Assembly (NCBI RefSeq): GCF_000348905.1
Contig: NZ_AOFT01000008.1
Coordinates: forward strand, 62,001-126,000
Direction: 5' to 3'
DNA from: Bhargavaea cecembensis DSE10
GTDB lineage: Bacteria; Bacillota; Bacilli; Bacillales_A; Planococcaceae
DNA: 64,000 nt
In this document: piece after piece, positions 16,899 to 25,824 of the stretch
Layout: each line of letters opens with the position of its first letter
How positions within the stretch are numbered: the first letter of the stretch is position 1
Translations under genes and position numbers: made by a program
The notes under the pieces: generated by a model
What the model was told of the DNA's origin: nothing
Databases searched by the model: none
Seen by the model: the letters and a program-made list of their open reading frames with translations, nothing else

Positions 16899-18398
16899 AT
16901 GAAGAAAGTCTCAAATGTCTTTTATATCACTGTCGCCATTATTGCACTGACTGTTGTTTTCGGCGTCATCGCGCCCAAAACGTATGAACAGGTTACAACC
17001 AACATCCAGTCCTTTGTCTCCACGTCATTCGGCTGGTACTATCTGCTGCTTTTTGCAGCGTTCCTTATTCTCGCAATCATTGTCGCAATTAGCCCTTACG
17101 GCAGAATCCGCCTCGGAAAGGACACCGACCGTCCTGACTTTTCAACAGCGACATGGGTGGCCATGCTGTTTTCTGCCGGAATGGGCATCGGACTCGTCTT
17201 CTACGGTGCGTCTGAACCAATTTCTCATTATATCGTCAATCCTGCTACGGAAGAGCCAGGCACAGGCGCGGCCTTGAAGGAAGGCCTGACCTATTCGTAC
17301 CTGCATTGGGGCGCGCCGATCTGGGCCATGTACGGCATCACTGCACTGGCACTCGCCTTCTTCCAGTTCCGCAAAGACGAACCCGGGTTAATTTCGTCAA
17401 CATTGAAGCCGATTTTCGGTGATAAGATGAACGGCCCTTGGGGAGTTGTCGTCGATGTGCTCGCTGTTTTTGCAACTGCATTCGGCGTCGCGACTTCCCT
17501 CGGCTTCGGTGCTGTCCAAATTAACGCAGGGCTGAATCATTTGTTCGGAGTCGAGATCGGATTCACGTCCCAGTTAGTCATCATCGTGGCCGTGACCATC
17601 CTGTTTATCATATCCGCATGGTCAGGACTCAGCAAAGGAATCAAGTACCTTTCCAACACGAATATGGTGCTGGCGGTCGTGCTTCTGATCATCGTTGTTG
17701 TGGTCGGTCCGACACTCATGATTTTTAACATCTTCACGGAAACATTCGGACTTTATCTGGTGAATATGCTGGAGATGAGCTTCCGGACCGCGCCGCTCGC
17801 AGAGGATAACCGCAGCTTCGTCGATGGCTGGACCATCTTCTACTGGGCATGGTGGGTTTCCTGGGCTCCATTTGTCGGCATGTTCATCGCACGCGTATCG
17901 CGCGGGCGGACTGTCCGGGAATTTCTGCTCGGTGTCATCATCATCCCGACGTTATTCGTATCATTCTGGTTTGCGGCTTTCGGCTCGACGGCAGCCTTTG
18001 TCCATGATTCGGGCACAGACTTGAGCGAGTTGTCGTCGGAACTGGTCCTGTTCAATATGTTTGACCAGTTGCCGATGTCCATGGTCCTGTCAGTCATCGC
18101 AATCCTCCTGATTGCTTCATTCTTTATCACATCGGCAGACTCGGCCACCTTCGTCCTCGGGATGCAGTCGACAAAAGGCTCACTGACACCGCCAAACCAG
18201 GTGAAATTGATCTGGGGAGTTGCACAGTCCGCCATTGCTGTCCTGCTCTTGTATGTCGGCGGACTGCAAGCCATCCAGAATACAATCATCATCGCCGCCC
18301 TGCCGTTCTCCTTCGTCATGATTCTCATGACATTCGCTATCCTTAAAGCACTGAGGGAAGAGCGGCAGAGAATGGAAAAGCTTGCTAAAGGAAAATAA
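16899..18398 (+). CDS. BCCT-family betaine/carnitine/choline transporter (copy 2)
   Basis: A 499-residue protein sharing long blocks with copy 1 (for example SPYGRIRLGKDTDRPDFST and GVIYG-type helices, WAWWVSWAPFVGMFIARVSR). About twelve membrane helices. AGGGGGAATC precedes the ATG. The C-terminal cytoplasmic tail is short and basic in both copies. Substrate differences cannot be read from sequence; the copy retains all obvious motifs, so it looks functional rather than decaying. Confidence 0.93.
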   Translation: MKKVSNVFYITVAIIALTVVFGVIAPKTYEQVTTNIQSFVSTSFGWYYLLLFAAFLILAIIVAISPYGRIRLGKDTDRPDFSTATWVAMLFSAGMGIGLVFYGASEPISHYIVNPATEEPGTGAALKEGLTYSYLHWGAPIWAMYGITALALAFFQFRKDEPGLISSTLKPIFGDKMNGPWGVVVDVLAVFATAFGVATSLGFGAVQINAGLNHLFGVEIGFTSQLVIIVAVTILFIISAWSGLSKGIKYLSNTNMVLAVVLLIIVVVVGPTLMIFNIFTETFGLYLVNMLEMSFRTAPLAEDNRSFVDGWTIFYWAWWVSWAPFVGMFIARVSRGRTVREFLLGVIIIPTLFVSFWFAAFGSTAAFVHDSGTDLSELSSELVLFNMFDQLPMSMVLSVIAILLIASFFITSADSATFVLGMQSTKGSLTPPNQVKLIWGVAQSAIAVLLLYVGGLQAIQNTIIIAALPFSFVMILMTFAILKALREERQRMEKLAKGK

Positions 18399-18422
18399 TA
18401 TCCGTCACGACCCGGCCTGCAA

Positions 18423-18473
18423 TCAAAGCAGAAAAAACGGAACGCCCGCTCCCCTGTTGGAGTGGGCGTTCCG
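18423..18473. terminator. Terminator between BCCT copy 2 and DUF2512 gene
   Basis: CGGAACGCCC and GGGCGTTCCG form a long stem near 18437-18471. The A tract at 18430-18436 supplies the T tract for the minus-strand gene. Confidence 0.75.
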
Positions 18474-18494
18474 CTGTAATCGCAATAAATCAGA

Positions 18495-18866
18495 TCAGAC
18501 CTGTGCATCGTCGTACTGGGTGCGCAGCAGCCAGGAGTGGTAGAAATACTCCCCTGCCGTGATGATCGCTGCCGTCAGCAACGCTTCGCCCAGGGCTTCA
18601 TCATAACCGAGAAGATTAAGACCGCCCCAGACAATCAGAAAACTGAGCACAAAGTCTCCGGCCGTTGCGGCCATATTGCCCATTTTCGGCAAGACCATCA
18701 GGTCGCCCATGGCATATGAAATCAGCCACAGTCCGGCGGCGATGATCGTGGAGTCCAGGAACGAAACATCGTTAAAGAGCGAAAGCAGGATCCAGACGAC
18801 CGGAAATATGAGTGCAGCCTTGATCATGAGCGCTTTTCCGTGATCCACATGACGCGTTTCATCCAT
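18495..18866 (-). CDS. DUF2512 (YndM-type) membrane protein
   Basis: A 123-residue protein with four membrane helices and the DUF2512 hallmark GDLMVLPKMGNMAATAGDF. Function unknown in the family. AAGGAGG is ten bases before the ATG at 18866; a GTG seven codons earlier would sit on that ribosome site. It lies between two transporters and has its own terminator. Confidence 0.85.
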   Translation of the reverse strand: MDETRHVDHGKALMIKAALIFPVVWILLSLFNDVSFLDSTIIAAGLWLISYAMGDLMVLPKMGNMAATAGDFVLSFLIVWGGLNLLGYDEALGEALLTAAIITAGEYFYHSWLLRTQYDDAQV

Positions 18867-19042
18867 TGTCGATTTGCCTCCTTCCACTGCAGATTTGAAC
18901 GTATCCCCTAAATACCCGGCATGGATAATGGCAAACTTTTCAAATCACCGGGAATGACGCCGGACGTCCATTTTTTGTGCATGCCATTAAGGTTTCCAGT
19001 CTCCACGCCGCCACACATGGTTAAAAAAGGAAGATGATTTTT

Positions 19043-19089
19043 AAATATAAAAGGACTGCAGCCCCTGTGCAGGAAGCGGCAGTCCTCAG
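19043..19089 (-). terminator. Terminator of copCD
   Basis: GGACTGC and GCAGTCC arms (about 19051-19086) with a T tract on the minus strand (ccttttatattt). Confidence 0.6.
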
Positions 19090-19111
19090 GCTGAGCCGAA
19101 GCGCAAACCGG

Positions 19112-20176
19112 TCAAAATGAAGTGATCATCATCAGGCCCAGATACGCCGCTGCGATGAAGCCGATCCCCGAAAAGGCTAGCAGCCATTTCGGAAGGTCCC
19201 GCCTGCTCCCGATAATAAACAGCGCCAGCATCAGCAGCGAGATCATCAGGAAGAGAATACCTTCCAGAGACAGATCAAGCCGGGCATCAATCGGCATAGC
19301 CGGAGGGCCGGACAGCCATTCCGCAAGCGGCGCCGTCCCTTCCGACCGGAACGTCGTGTCGATATCATGGGGCGGCGACAGCTTGCTCATAAACGCCGTG
19401 AAGAAAAGCACGAGCAGGAGCATCAGGCTTTCTGTCCTGAGCCACCCGGCAGGCGGAAGTTCCTTTTTTGCGATAAACCCGTTGATCATGGCTGCTGCAA
19501 GGAGCGGAATGATGCTTAAATGCTTGAGCAGCAGCATCTGACCATAGGGCAAGATCCAGGAGCTGGCGTAATCACCGGCTTTCATGACGAGCAGCATGAG
19601 GAAGATACCCGTACCGATCATGATTGCCATCAGGCCTGCGGCAGTCGGGGTAAACCATTTCAGGAACCCGCGCCAGTCCGGCAGTGCATCCGGCCTTGCC
19701 GCTGCATGCAGCAAGATCCCCGCCCAGACGGAGAGTGCTGTCAGATGAACTCCATGTGCGATCAGGCCGCCTGTCTCATCAATGGTTGCGGAGTGACTGC
19801 CGTAGGCGATGGCCCCGAACGCTGTCAGGAGAAGAAGAGCCTGGATGACTCTGTTCGCGCCAAATCTGAGCGCCACCGCCAGCAAAAGGGCAGCCGCCGT
19901 GAGCGCAAGGAAACTGTGTCCGGAACGGAAACCCGTGGCAATGTCCATAAAACCCCGCAGCCGGTATCCCTCTGGCGCAAGGAGGAACGTCAGCTGCACG
20001 ACGGGTGCCGCTCCAAGAATAGGCATGGCTGCAGCGAGCAGGGCTTCAGCCCTTCTGCCCAGGTGTGCGCCGGGCCTCCGGGTTTCGGGAACAAATCTGA
20101 GTGTGATGGCTCCGGCCAATACAGCCATGAAAATATAAAGGAAGAAATCAGACAGAGCTGTGAAGACAGTCATCAT
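19112..20176 (-). CDS. copD: CopD-family copper transport membrane protein
   Basis: A 354-residue protein with about eight to nine membrane helices and the CopD domain, including conserved His-containing helices (SGHSFLALTAAALLL, AHGVHLTALSVWAGI, LLLKHLSIIPLLAAAM). CopD moves copper across the membrane together with the extracytoplasmic CopC. Its ATG overlaps the copC stop (positions 20173-20176), showing a coupled copC-copD operon. The closest Bacillus layout is YcnJ, where the two domains are fused; here they are separate. Confidence 0.85.
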   Translation of the reverse strand: MMTVFTALSDFFLYIFMAVLAGAITLRFVPETRRPGAHLGRRAEALLAAAMPILGAAPVVQLTFLLAPEGYRLRGFMDIATGFRSGHSFLALTAAALLLAVALRFGANRVIQALLLLTAFGAIAYGSHSATIDETGGLIAHGVHLTALSVWAGILLHAAARPDALPDWRGFLKWFTPTAAGLMAIMIGTGIFLMLLVMKAGDYASSWILPYGQMLLLKHLSIIPLLAAAMINGFIAKKELPPAGWLRTESLMLLLVLFFTAFMSKLSPPHDIDTTFRSEGTAPLAEWLSGPPAMPIDARLDLSLEGILFLMISLLMLALFIIGSRRDLPKWLLAFSGIGFIAAAYLGLMMITSF

Positions 20177-20760
20177 TTCTTCTTGCGTAACGCCCTTAAG
20201 ATCAGGCCGAGGAGTATGATCACCGCAACCAACAGTCCGACTGTCAGGAAGACGCTGCTCCCCTCTTCCGGCTGGTCCGTGTCGTTGACTTCTTTAGCCG
20301 GGGATTGTTCCGTCCCTTGTTCCCCTTCGTCTGCAGTTCCCGACTCAGCCTCTTCTTCATCGGCTGTAGTTTCTTCGGGGACCGCTTCCTCTTCTGCCGG
20401 GCTGTCTGCGGAAATTCCAGCAGCCGCCTCGAAAGTGAGTTCTCCGTCGATCGGATGTCCGTCTTCACTGATGACATTCCAGAGAAGGGTCCACTCGCCA
20501 TCCGGCAGCGGCTCGGCGAGTGTGCCGGTCATTTGGACGCCTTCAATGATGATTTCCGCAAACCCGATTTCCCCTTCCGCTCCGGTCAGGGTTAACGTGC
20601 TCCCTTCTTCGATGCCCGCACTGAACGTCAGGCTGACTTCCTCAAGCGGTTCCGTCACCGTCGCCCCGTCTTCAGGCACCGATGATTCCATTTGGGAATG
20701 GGCCATCGCCGCAGCGGGCCAAGAAAGGGTAAAGAGGATCGCCAGAATCAGTTTTTTCAT
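20173..20760 (-). CDS. copC: CopC-domain copper-binding protein
   Basis: A 195-residue protein. The signal peptide ends in AMA, leaving His21 as the first mature residue, the hallmark of the CopC copper brace, followed by the CopC beta domain (about 21-120, with EDGHPIDGELTF). An acidic low-complexity spacer (about 123-165) leads to a C-terminal membrane helix and a basic anchor (RALRKKK). It should capture Cu outside the membrane and deliver it to CopD. AAGGAG lies five bases before the ATG at 20760. Confidence 0.85.
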   Translation of the reverse strand: MKKLILAILFTLSWPAAAMAHSQMESSVPEDGATVTEPLEEVSLTFSAGIEEGSTLTLTGAEGEIGFAEIIIEGVQMTGTLAEPLPDGEWTLLWNVISEDGHPIDGELTFEAAAGISADSPAEEEAVPEETTADEEEAESGTADEGEQGTEQSPAKEVNDTDQPEEGSSVFLTVGLLVAVIILLGLILRALRKKK

Positions 20761-21035
20761 GTTTTCTCCTTCTTTCCATATAGGATTTAAAAGGTCAGTC
20801 ATTATATTCACTCCCGGCAGCGGGCGTGTACGTCCACCTTCTTTCCGGTTGCGAAATGGCTCTTTCGGAACCGCAAAGACGACTGATGATCCAGACATTT
20901 TCTAATCTATAGGAGTCAACCATACTAAACAACATTCAAGCCCCGCACGCTGAGAACGGACCACCTCTCGCCATTATTCCCCATTGACCCGCATGGCCAG
21001 TCTGTCATATTATTGAACTTCGGGCTTTTTACCCC
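20761..21035. other. Intergenic region copC / queT
   Basis: Divergent promoter region. Apart from the preQ1 riboswitch at its right end I see no clear operator; I looked for a CsoR-type or Fur-type dyad and found none convincing. Confidence 0.3.
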
Positions 21036-21079
21036 CCGCGCGGTTCGTAACCATCCCGCGATAACAAAACTAAGGGAGA
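21036..21079 (+). promoter_or_regulatory. PreQ1-I riboswitch
   Basis: Stem P1 is CGCGG (21039-21043) with CCGCG (21056-21060); the loop TTCGTAACCATC and the A-rich tail ataacaaaactaag match the class I preQ1 aptamer. The tail runs straight into the queT ribosome site (AGGGAG, 21074-21079), so ligand binding would hide it and block translation. The downstream gene is a queuosine-precursor transporter, as expected. Confidence 0.88.
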
Positions 21080-21087
21080 GAACATAA

Positions 21088-21579
21088 ATGAAAGTCAAAA
21101 CGATGGCCGTCAATGCCGTCATTGCTGCATTATACCTTGCCGTCACCGCTCTGATTGCGCCATTCGGCTTTACGAATATCCAGTTCCGGGTATCCGAGAT
21201 GTTCAATCATCTCGTCGTGTTCAACAAAAAGTACCTGATCGGCATCGTCCTCGGCGTGTTCATCTCGAACCTGCTGATGTCGTCGCTCGGCTGGTATGAC
21301 CTGACATTCGGCGTGGCCCATACCCTGATCTCGCTGACGATTACAATCTTCCTTTGCAGATTTGTAAAAGGGCGCGTGAAAGGAATGGTCGCGAACACAC
21401 TCGTGTTCACGTTCACGATGTTCATCATCGCGATCTCGCTGAACCTGGCACTCGGATTTCCGTTCTGGTTCACCTACGCCACTCTCGCCATCAGCGAATT
21501 TGTCGTCATGATTGTCGGCGTGCCGATCATGAATGCGCTGAATAAGCGGATCGACTTCAGCAGACTGATTGAAGACTGA
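21088..21579 (+). CDS. queT: QueT-type queuosine precursor transporter
   Basis: A 163-residue membrane protein with about five to six helices, the S-component of an ECF-type transporter for preQ0/preQ1 (QueT family, formerly COG4708). Typical stretches are IQFRVSEMFNHLVVFNKKY and the hydrophobic C-terminal half. The gene is directly controlled by the preQ1-I riboswitch. It has its own terminator. The ECF energising module must be encoded elsewhere. Confidence 0.92.
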   Translation: MKVKTMAVNAVIAALYLAVTALIAPFGFTNIQFRVSEMFNHLVVFNKKYLIGIVLGVFISNLLMSSLGWYDLTFGVAHTLISLTITIFLCRFVKGRVKGMVANTLVFTFTMFIIAISLNLALGFPFWFTYATLAISEFVVMIVGVPIMNALNKRIDFSRLIED

Positions 21580-21587
21580 TTCATAAG

Positions 21588-21620
21588 TAAGCCCCGGCTG
21601 CCTGCCGGGGCTTATATTTT
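21588..21620 (+). terminator. Terminator of queT
   Basis: AAGCCCCGGC and GCCGGGGCTT form a ten-pair stem followed by atatttttt. Confidence 0.9.
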
Positions 21621-21670
21621 TTGGAACTGTCCGCAGACTCATCCGTATATTAAGGAGAAGGAGTGATCTG

Positions 21671-21862
21671 ATGAGAAAATACTACCGGTCCACACGGGAA
21701 AAGCAGCTGTCTGGTGTACTTGGCGGACTCAGTGAACGGTTCGGTATCGACGTAAGCATCCTCCGAATCGTGACCGTCCTGTCCGGTTTTTTCACATCCG
21801 GGATCACCTGGCTGATTTACCTCATTGCAGCCATCGTGATGCCGACGGACAAACAGGACTGA
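21671..21862 (+). CDS. PspC-domain small membrane protein
   Basis: A 63-residue PspC-domain protein: RSTREKQLSGVLGGLSERF followed by a hydrophobic C-terminal half. PspC domains act in phage-shock type envelope responses. It is monocistronic with AAGGAG upstream. The window also holds a liaIH module, but the two are 20 kb apart, so a link is only suggestive. Confidence 0.88.
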   Translation: MRKYYRSTREKQLSGVLGGLSERFGIDVSILRIVTVLSGFFTSGITWLIYLIAAIVMPTDKQD

Positions 21863-21875
21863 TTTCAATGACCGC

Positions 21876-21913
21876 ATGAAAAAGCGATGCCGCGGAGGGC
21901 ATCGCTTTTTGTT
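21876..21913. terminator. Bidirectional terminator (AAAGCGATGCC type)
   Basis: AAAAAGCGATGCC pairs with GGCATCGCTTTTT. Same stem design as at 25825 and 27188. Confidence 0.92.
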
Positions 21914-22910
21914 ATTCCTTATCTGCCACAAGACCGTCGAATTCAGGGGCTTCCTTCAGGAACTCGAGTTCGTAGGAAGAGTTTCCAAATTCCTTGAGGA
22001 CCGCTTCATTGACTTCTGTTGTGTACGTGACGCGGCTCATTGCCTGCTCGACGATCTTCGCGTCCATCTCCTGGTTTGTCAGGTCCTTGATGGAGTCGAT
22101 TGCGATCTTCTGAGCCTTTTCAGGGTTGTCGTTGATGAACGCAACCGATTCGTTGTGTGCTTCAAGCAGCTTCGCCGCGAGTTCCGGCTTTTCCTCTGTC
22201 AGCTTGTTGTTCGCAACGAGGACCGTGTTCGGAAGGCTTTCACCGTAGGCGATTTCTTCCGTGCTGATGATGACTTTTGCGCCGTTGTCGACGAGGATCG
22301 AAGCCCATGGCTCCGGAACCGCAGCAAGGTCAACCTTGCCGGATTCGAACATTGCCTGGTAGGATGCCGGGTTGCCCGTTACGTGATTGAGCGAGCCGCC
22401 GATCCGGGAAGAAGCCAGCTCGTCATTGCCGAGCTGCTGGAGATACGTTTCGAACTGGACATCATGCGTGCACCCGATGCCAGGTGTGATGAACGTCTTT
22501 CCTGCCATGTCTTCGACCGAATCGATGCCGCTTTTCTCGCTTGCGACAACGACCGTGCCGCCGGAAGATGCGCCGGCAAGGACTTTCACTTCCGCTCCGT
22601 TCGAGAAGTTGTTCAGGACAGGACCCGGACCGACGAGTCCCGCATCGATTTCACCCGATTTGAGGGCCGCCATGAATGTGCCGCCGTCAGGGAACGTGAT
22701 GTATTGAAGTTCTACATCATCGCCGAGTTTTTCTTCGTAATAGCCGTTTTCCCTTGCCACCATTGCCGGTGCGTGGTCAATGTTCGGGAAGTAGCCGATG
22801 ACCATTTTTTCCTTGTCCCCGCCGCCTGCATTGTCCGAATCTCCGCCCCCGCATGCTGCGAGCAGCGTGATGATGCCGAGCATAAGTGCTCCAAGCCACC
22901 ATTTCTTCAT
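21912..22910 (-). CDS. ssuA: ABC transporter substrate-binding lipoprotein (SsuA-like)
   Basis: A 332-residue periplasmic-binding-type II lipoprotein: signal peptide with lipobox LLAAC, then the NMT1/SsuA fold (VIGYFPNIDHAPAMVARENG, GCTHDVQFETYLQQLG). It is the last gene of an ATPase-permease-binding protein operon. It should bind an aliphatic sulfonate or similar anion. The ATG at 22910 is nine bases after AAAGGGG; an upstream Met lies on that site. No sulfonate monooxygenase is present nearby, so the substrate is not certain. Confidence 0.85.
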   Translation of the reverse strand: MKKWWLGALMLGIITLLAACGGGDSDNAGGGDKEKMVIGYFPNIDHAPAMVARENGYYEEKLGDDVELQYITFPDGGTFMAALKSGEIDAGLVGPGPVLNNFSNGAEVKVLAGASSGGTVVVASEKSGIDSVEDMAGKTFITPGIGCTHDVQFETYLQQLGNDELASSRIGGSLNHVTGNPASYQAMFESGKVDLAAVPEPWASILVDNGAKVIISTEEIAYGESLPNTVLVANNKLTEEKPELAAKLLEAHNESVAFINDNPEKAQKIAIDSIKDLTNQEMDAKIVEQAMSRVTYTTEVNEAVLKEFGNSSYELEFLKEAPEFDGLVADKE

Positions 22911-22982
22911 TTCCAACATCCCCTTTCCGGGTCCGAGCCCGGTATATTCATTCATACTGAAAATCCACAACCGTAAACTCCG

Positions 22983-23744
22983 TCATGAGGACGGTTCAAG
23001 TCCCCATTTCACCCGAACCTGCTGTTCAAACCGCTGGAACAGAAGCAGGTCGACTGTGACCCCGATGATTCCGATGACGATCATGATGCCAAGCACCATG
23101 TCCATCCGTCCGAAGTCGGAAGCATATTTCAGCGTGTAGCCAAGTCCCGGGCCGGTGCTGAGAAGCTCACCGGCCATGAGTGCGCGCCAGCCGAATGCCC
23201 AGGCAAGGCGTGTACCGGTGACGAAATACGGAACCGACGCCGGCAGCATGACCCGGAAAAACAGGTCCGGGCCGGATGCGCCCATTGTCTGCGCCGCCTT
23301 CAGGTAGATCGGCGAGACGTTCTGGATGCCCGTGCGCACATTGATCGTCATGACGATCGCCGCACCAAGGACGATAATGAAGATGACCGACTTCTCGTTC
23401 AGGCCGAACCACATGATGGCAAGCGGCAGCCAGACGATGCTCGGGATACTCTGCAGTGCGAGGATCAGTGAGCCGAGTGTTTCATCGGCCGTCTTGGACT
23501 TCGCGAGCAGAATGCCGAGCAGAAGCCCGATCAGGAGGGCGATTGCGAGGCCGACCAGGAGCCGCATGAAGCTGGCCCCGAGGTCACGGAACAGCGTGCC
23601 GTCCGCAATCATTTCACCGAGTGCGCGGAACACATCGGTCGGCGCCGGCAAAAGGACCGCCGGGATCTGGAACAGCCTGACCGCGAGTTCCCATACAAGA
23701 AACAGAGAGACGAAGAAGACGAGACGCTTAATGACCAACCGCAT
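22983..23744 (-). CDS. ssuC: ABC transporter permease (SsuC-like)
   Basis: A 253-residue BPD-type permease with about six helices and the EAA loop (LKAAQTMGASGPDLFFRVMLPASVPY). It pairs with the adjacent ATPase and binding protein. The start at 23744 has AGAGGA upstream and overlaps the ATPase gene by 17 bases; an earlier Met at 23774 would overlap more and lacks a site. Confidence 0.87.
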   Translation of the reverse strand: MRLVIKRLVFFVSLFLVWELAVRLFQIPAVLLPAPTDVFRALGEMIADGTLFRDLGASFMRLLVGLAIALLIGLLLGILLAKSKTADETLGSLILALQSIPSIVWLPLAIMWFGLNEKSVIFIIVLGAAIVMTINVRTGIQNVSPIYLKAAQTMGASGPDLFFRVMLPASVPYFVTGTRLAWAFGWRALMAGELLSTGPGLGYTLKYASDFGRMDMVLGIMIVIGIIGVTVDLLLFQRFEQQVRVKWGLEPSS

Positions 23745-24513
23745 GGTTACGTTCCTCTTCTTCCACTTTGTCATTTTCCGTCTTCAGCATTTCAAGAATC
23801 GATTCCTCATAGGCGGCCATCTCTTTCAGATGGCCTTCCCTCGGGCGCCCGAGCGTGACTTCGATATCCTGAAGGACACGGCCGGGATGGGTTCCCATGA
23901 CGATGATGCGGTCGGACAGCCGGACCGCTTCCTGGATGCTGTGCGTAACGAAAATGATCGTCTTTTTTGTCTCGATCCAGATTTCTTCGAGCACGCCCTG
24001 GAGGCGCATACGGGTCTGCTCATCCAGTGCGCCGAATGGTTCATCCATGAGAAGAACTGCCGGATCCATCGCAAGCGCACGCGCAATCGACACACGCTGC
24101 TGCATGCCGCCCGACAGCTCATGCGGATGGTGCCCCGCATACTGGCTCAGCTGCACGAGCCGGAGGTATTTCTTCGCGACTTCTTTCGCTTCCTTTTTCG
24201 GCATCCCTTTCAGCGGGAACATCACGTTCTCCTCAACAGTCAGCCAAGGAAACAAAGCAGCCTGCTGGAACACCATGCCCCGCTCTTTGCCCGGCTTCAC
24301 GATGTCCCGGCCGTCCAGTTGCAGGATGCCCGAATCCGGACGGTTCAGCCCGGCAACGATGTTCAGCAGTGTCGACTTGCCGCAGCCGGATGGCCCGAGC
24401 AGCGAGATGAATTCGCCTTCCCGGACATCGACGCTGATATCCTTGAGTACCTGTTCGCGCCGGCCGTCCTTTCCGAAGCTTTTTTGGATTCCATCTATCT
24501 TAAGGAACATCAT
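23728..24513 (-). CDS. ssuB: ABC transporter ATP-binding protein (SsuB-like)
   Basis: A 261-residue ABC ATPase: Walker A GPSGCGKST, Q loop VFQQAALFPW, signature LSGGMQQRVS, Walker B VLLMDEPFGALDE and the switch His in FVTHSIQEA. First gene of the operon. AAGGAAG precedes a double ATG (24513 and 24510). It is divergent from cysK, which suits a sulfur-starvation regulon. Confidence 0.9.
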   Translation of the reverse strand: MMFLKIDGIQKSFGKDGRREQVLKDISVDVREGEFISLLGPSGCGKSTLLNIVAGLNRPDSGILQLDGRDIVKPGKERGMVFQQAALFPWLTVEENVMFPLKGMPKKEAKEVAKKYLRLVQLSQYAGHHPHELSGGMQQRVSIARALAMDPAVLLMDEPFGALDEQTRMRLQGVLEEIWIETKKTIIFVTHSIQEAVRLSDRIIVMGTHPGRVLQDIEVTLGRPREGHLKEMAAYEESILEMLKTENDKVEEEERNHAVGH

Positions 24514-24536
24514 TGCACTTCCTTCTAAATCTAAAA

Positions 24537-24567
24537 TTATAATCCATATCGAATTACTAAGTTTTAA
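24537..24567 (-). promoter_or_regulatory. Possible promoter of ssuBCA
   Basis: A perfect minus-strand TATAAT (complement of 24537-24542) lies about 25 bases before the ssuB start, with a weak TTAAAA -35 element 19 bases further upstream. Confidence 0.4.
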
Positions 24568-24627
24568 GCATAATATTACCCTAAAAAGCTGAGATGTCAA
24601 TGGATGAGTCCTGGAAATATCGGACGG

Positions 24628-24656
24628 TTGCCGGAGTTATTTTTTTAAACTATACT
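24628..24656 (+). promoter_or_regulatory. SigA-type promoter of cysK
   Basis: TTGCCG (24628-24633), 17-base spacer, TATACT (24651-24656). The bases just downstream, TAGGAATTAAC, could be part of a regulator site but I cannot assign one. Confidence 0.65.
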
Positions 24657-24705
24657 TTGTAAATAGGAATTAACTCCATCGTATGTGAGAAAGGCGGAAT
24701 CTGCC

Positions 24706-25629
24706 ATGAAAATTGTCGAGTCCATTCTGGACCTGATCGGCAACACCCCCGCCGTCCGGCTCAATAAAATTCCGGATCCGGATGGCGCAAATGTATATAT
24801 CAAGCTGGAATCATTCAATCCCGGCGGCAGCGTAAAGGACCGGGCTGCACTAAACATGGTCGAGCAGGCGGAAGCCGAAGGCAAGCTGATCCCCGGCAAG
24901 AGCACGGTCATCGAGCCGACATCCGGCAATACGGGAATCGGCCTCGCCATGGTATGCGCGGCAAAAGGCTACCGGTGCATCATGACGATGCCGGACAATG
25001 CGACTGCAGAACGGGTGAAGATCCTGAAAGCATACGGTGCCGAAGTGTATTCGACTCCTGCCGCAGAGCGGATGAACGGCGCAATCGCCAAGGCAGAAGA
25101 ACTGGCGGCGGATATCCCGGATGCCTTCATCCCGATGCAGTTCGAGAACCCGGCGAACGCGGACGCCCACCGGGGCACGACCGCCGTGGAAATCCTTGAG
25201 GCGTTCGACGGAAAGCTGGACGCTTTCGTCCTGACGGCAGGCACCGGCGGCACCGTGACCGGAACCGGAGAAGAGCTGAAAAAGCAGATCCCGGACCTGA
25301 AGATCTATGTCGTCGAGCCGAAAGGATCACCCGTCCTGTCCGGCGGAGAACCCGGCCCGCATAAGATCCCGGGTACGGGCCCGGGATTTGTCCCGGCCAT
25401 CCTGAACCGGGATGTCTATGATGAGATCCTCCTCATCGAAGATGAAGACGCCCAGGTGATGGCGCGCCGCCTCGCAGCGGAAGAAGGCATCTTCGTCGGT
25501 GCCTCCGCGGCGGCCTCCGCCCACTTCGCCGTCCAGGTCGCCAAGAAACTGCCGAAGGGCGCCAACGTCCTCTGCCTCGCGCCTGACACCGGCGAGCGGT
25601 ATCTGTCGTCCGACCTGTTTCCTGAATAA
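24706..25629 (+). CDS. cysK: Cysteine synthase A
   Basis: A 307-residue PLP enzyme that makes cysteine from O-acetylserine and sulfide. The PLP lysine is Lys44 in NPGGSVKDRAA, the phosphate/substrate loop is EPTSGNTGIG, the glycine-rich loop is GTGGTVTGTG, and it ends with the CysK-like GERYLSSDLF. Start at 24706 behind AAAGGCGG. It is divergent from a sulfonate-type ABC transporter, consistent with sulfur assimilation. Confidence 0.92.
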   Translation: MKIVESILDLIGNTPAVRLNKIPDPDGANVYIKLESFNPGGSVKDRAALNMVEQAEAEGKLIPGKSTVIEPTSGNTGIGLAMVCAAKGYRCIMTMPDNATAERVKILKAYGAEVYSTPAAERMNGAIAKAEELAADIPDAFIPMQFENPANADAHRGTTAVEILEAFDGKLDAFVLTAGTGGTVTGTGEELKKQIPDLKIYVVEPKGSPVLSGGEPGPHKIPGTGPGFVPAILNRDVYDEILLIEDEDAQVMARRLAAEEGIFVGASAAASAHFAVQVAKKLPKGANVLCLAPDTGERYLSSDLFPE

Positions 25630-25670
25630 AAGGAGGTTCCCCGGACTTACCGGGGACCTCCTTTTTTGTT
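25626..25670 (+). terminator. Terminator of cysK
   Basis: AAAGGAGGTTCCCCGG pairs with CCGGGGACCTCCTTTT (one mismatch-sized bulge) and is followed by TTTT. Confidence 0.92.
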
Positions 25671-25695
25671 GCCGGCGAGCAGCCGCCCACACGCG

Positions 25696-25775
25696 TAATC
25701 TTCAAACTCAGGGGGCTTATCTTCAAACTCGGGCGGTTATTCTTCAAACTCGGATGCTTATTCTTCAAACTGAAG
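25696..25775. repeat. Tandem degenerate repeat, 21-nt period (copy set B)
   Basis: TTCAAACT begins at 25701, 25722, 25743 and 25764, an exact 21-base period; the units share TTATTCTTCAAACTCgg with variable 5-8 base ends. It lies between converging cysK and tetR-like genes. The core is unrelated to sets A and C but the period is identical. Confidence 0.8.
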
Positions 25776-25824
25776 CCCAGGCGGCTGCCGGGGGCTTTTT
25801 CATAACTCTTACAGTCCGGCACTT

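Noticed and set aside
21876-22976. Long open frame on the plus strand opposite the SsuA-like gene
   Set aside because: Antisense shadow: the minus-strand frame has a lipoprotein signal, fold motifs and a ribosome site; the plus frame has no recognisable features.
25696-25775. CRISPR array
   Set aside because: Units are 21 bases in total, degenerate, with 5-8 base variable parts; no cas genes and no spacer-sized unique segments.
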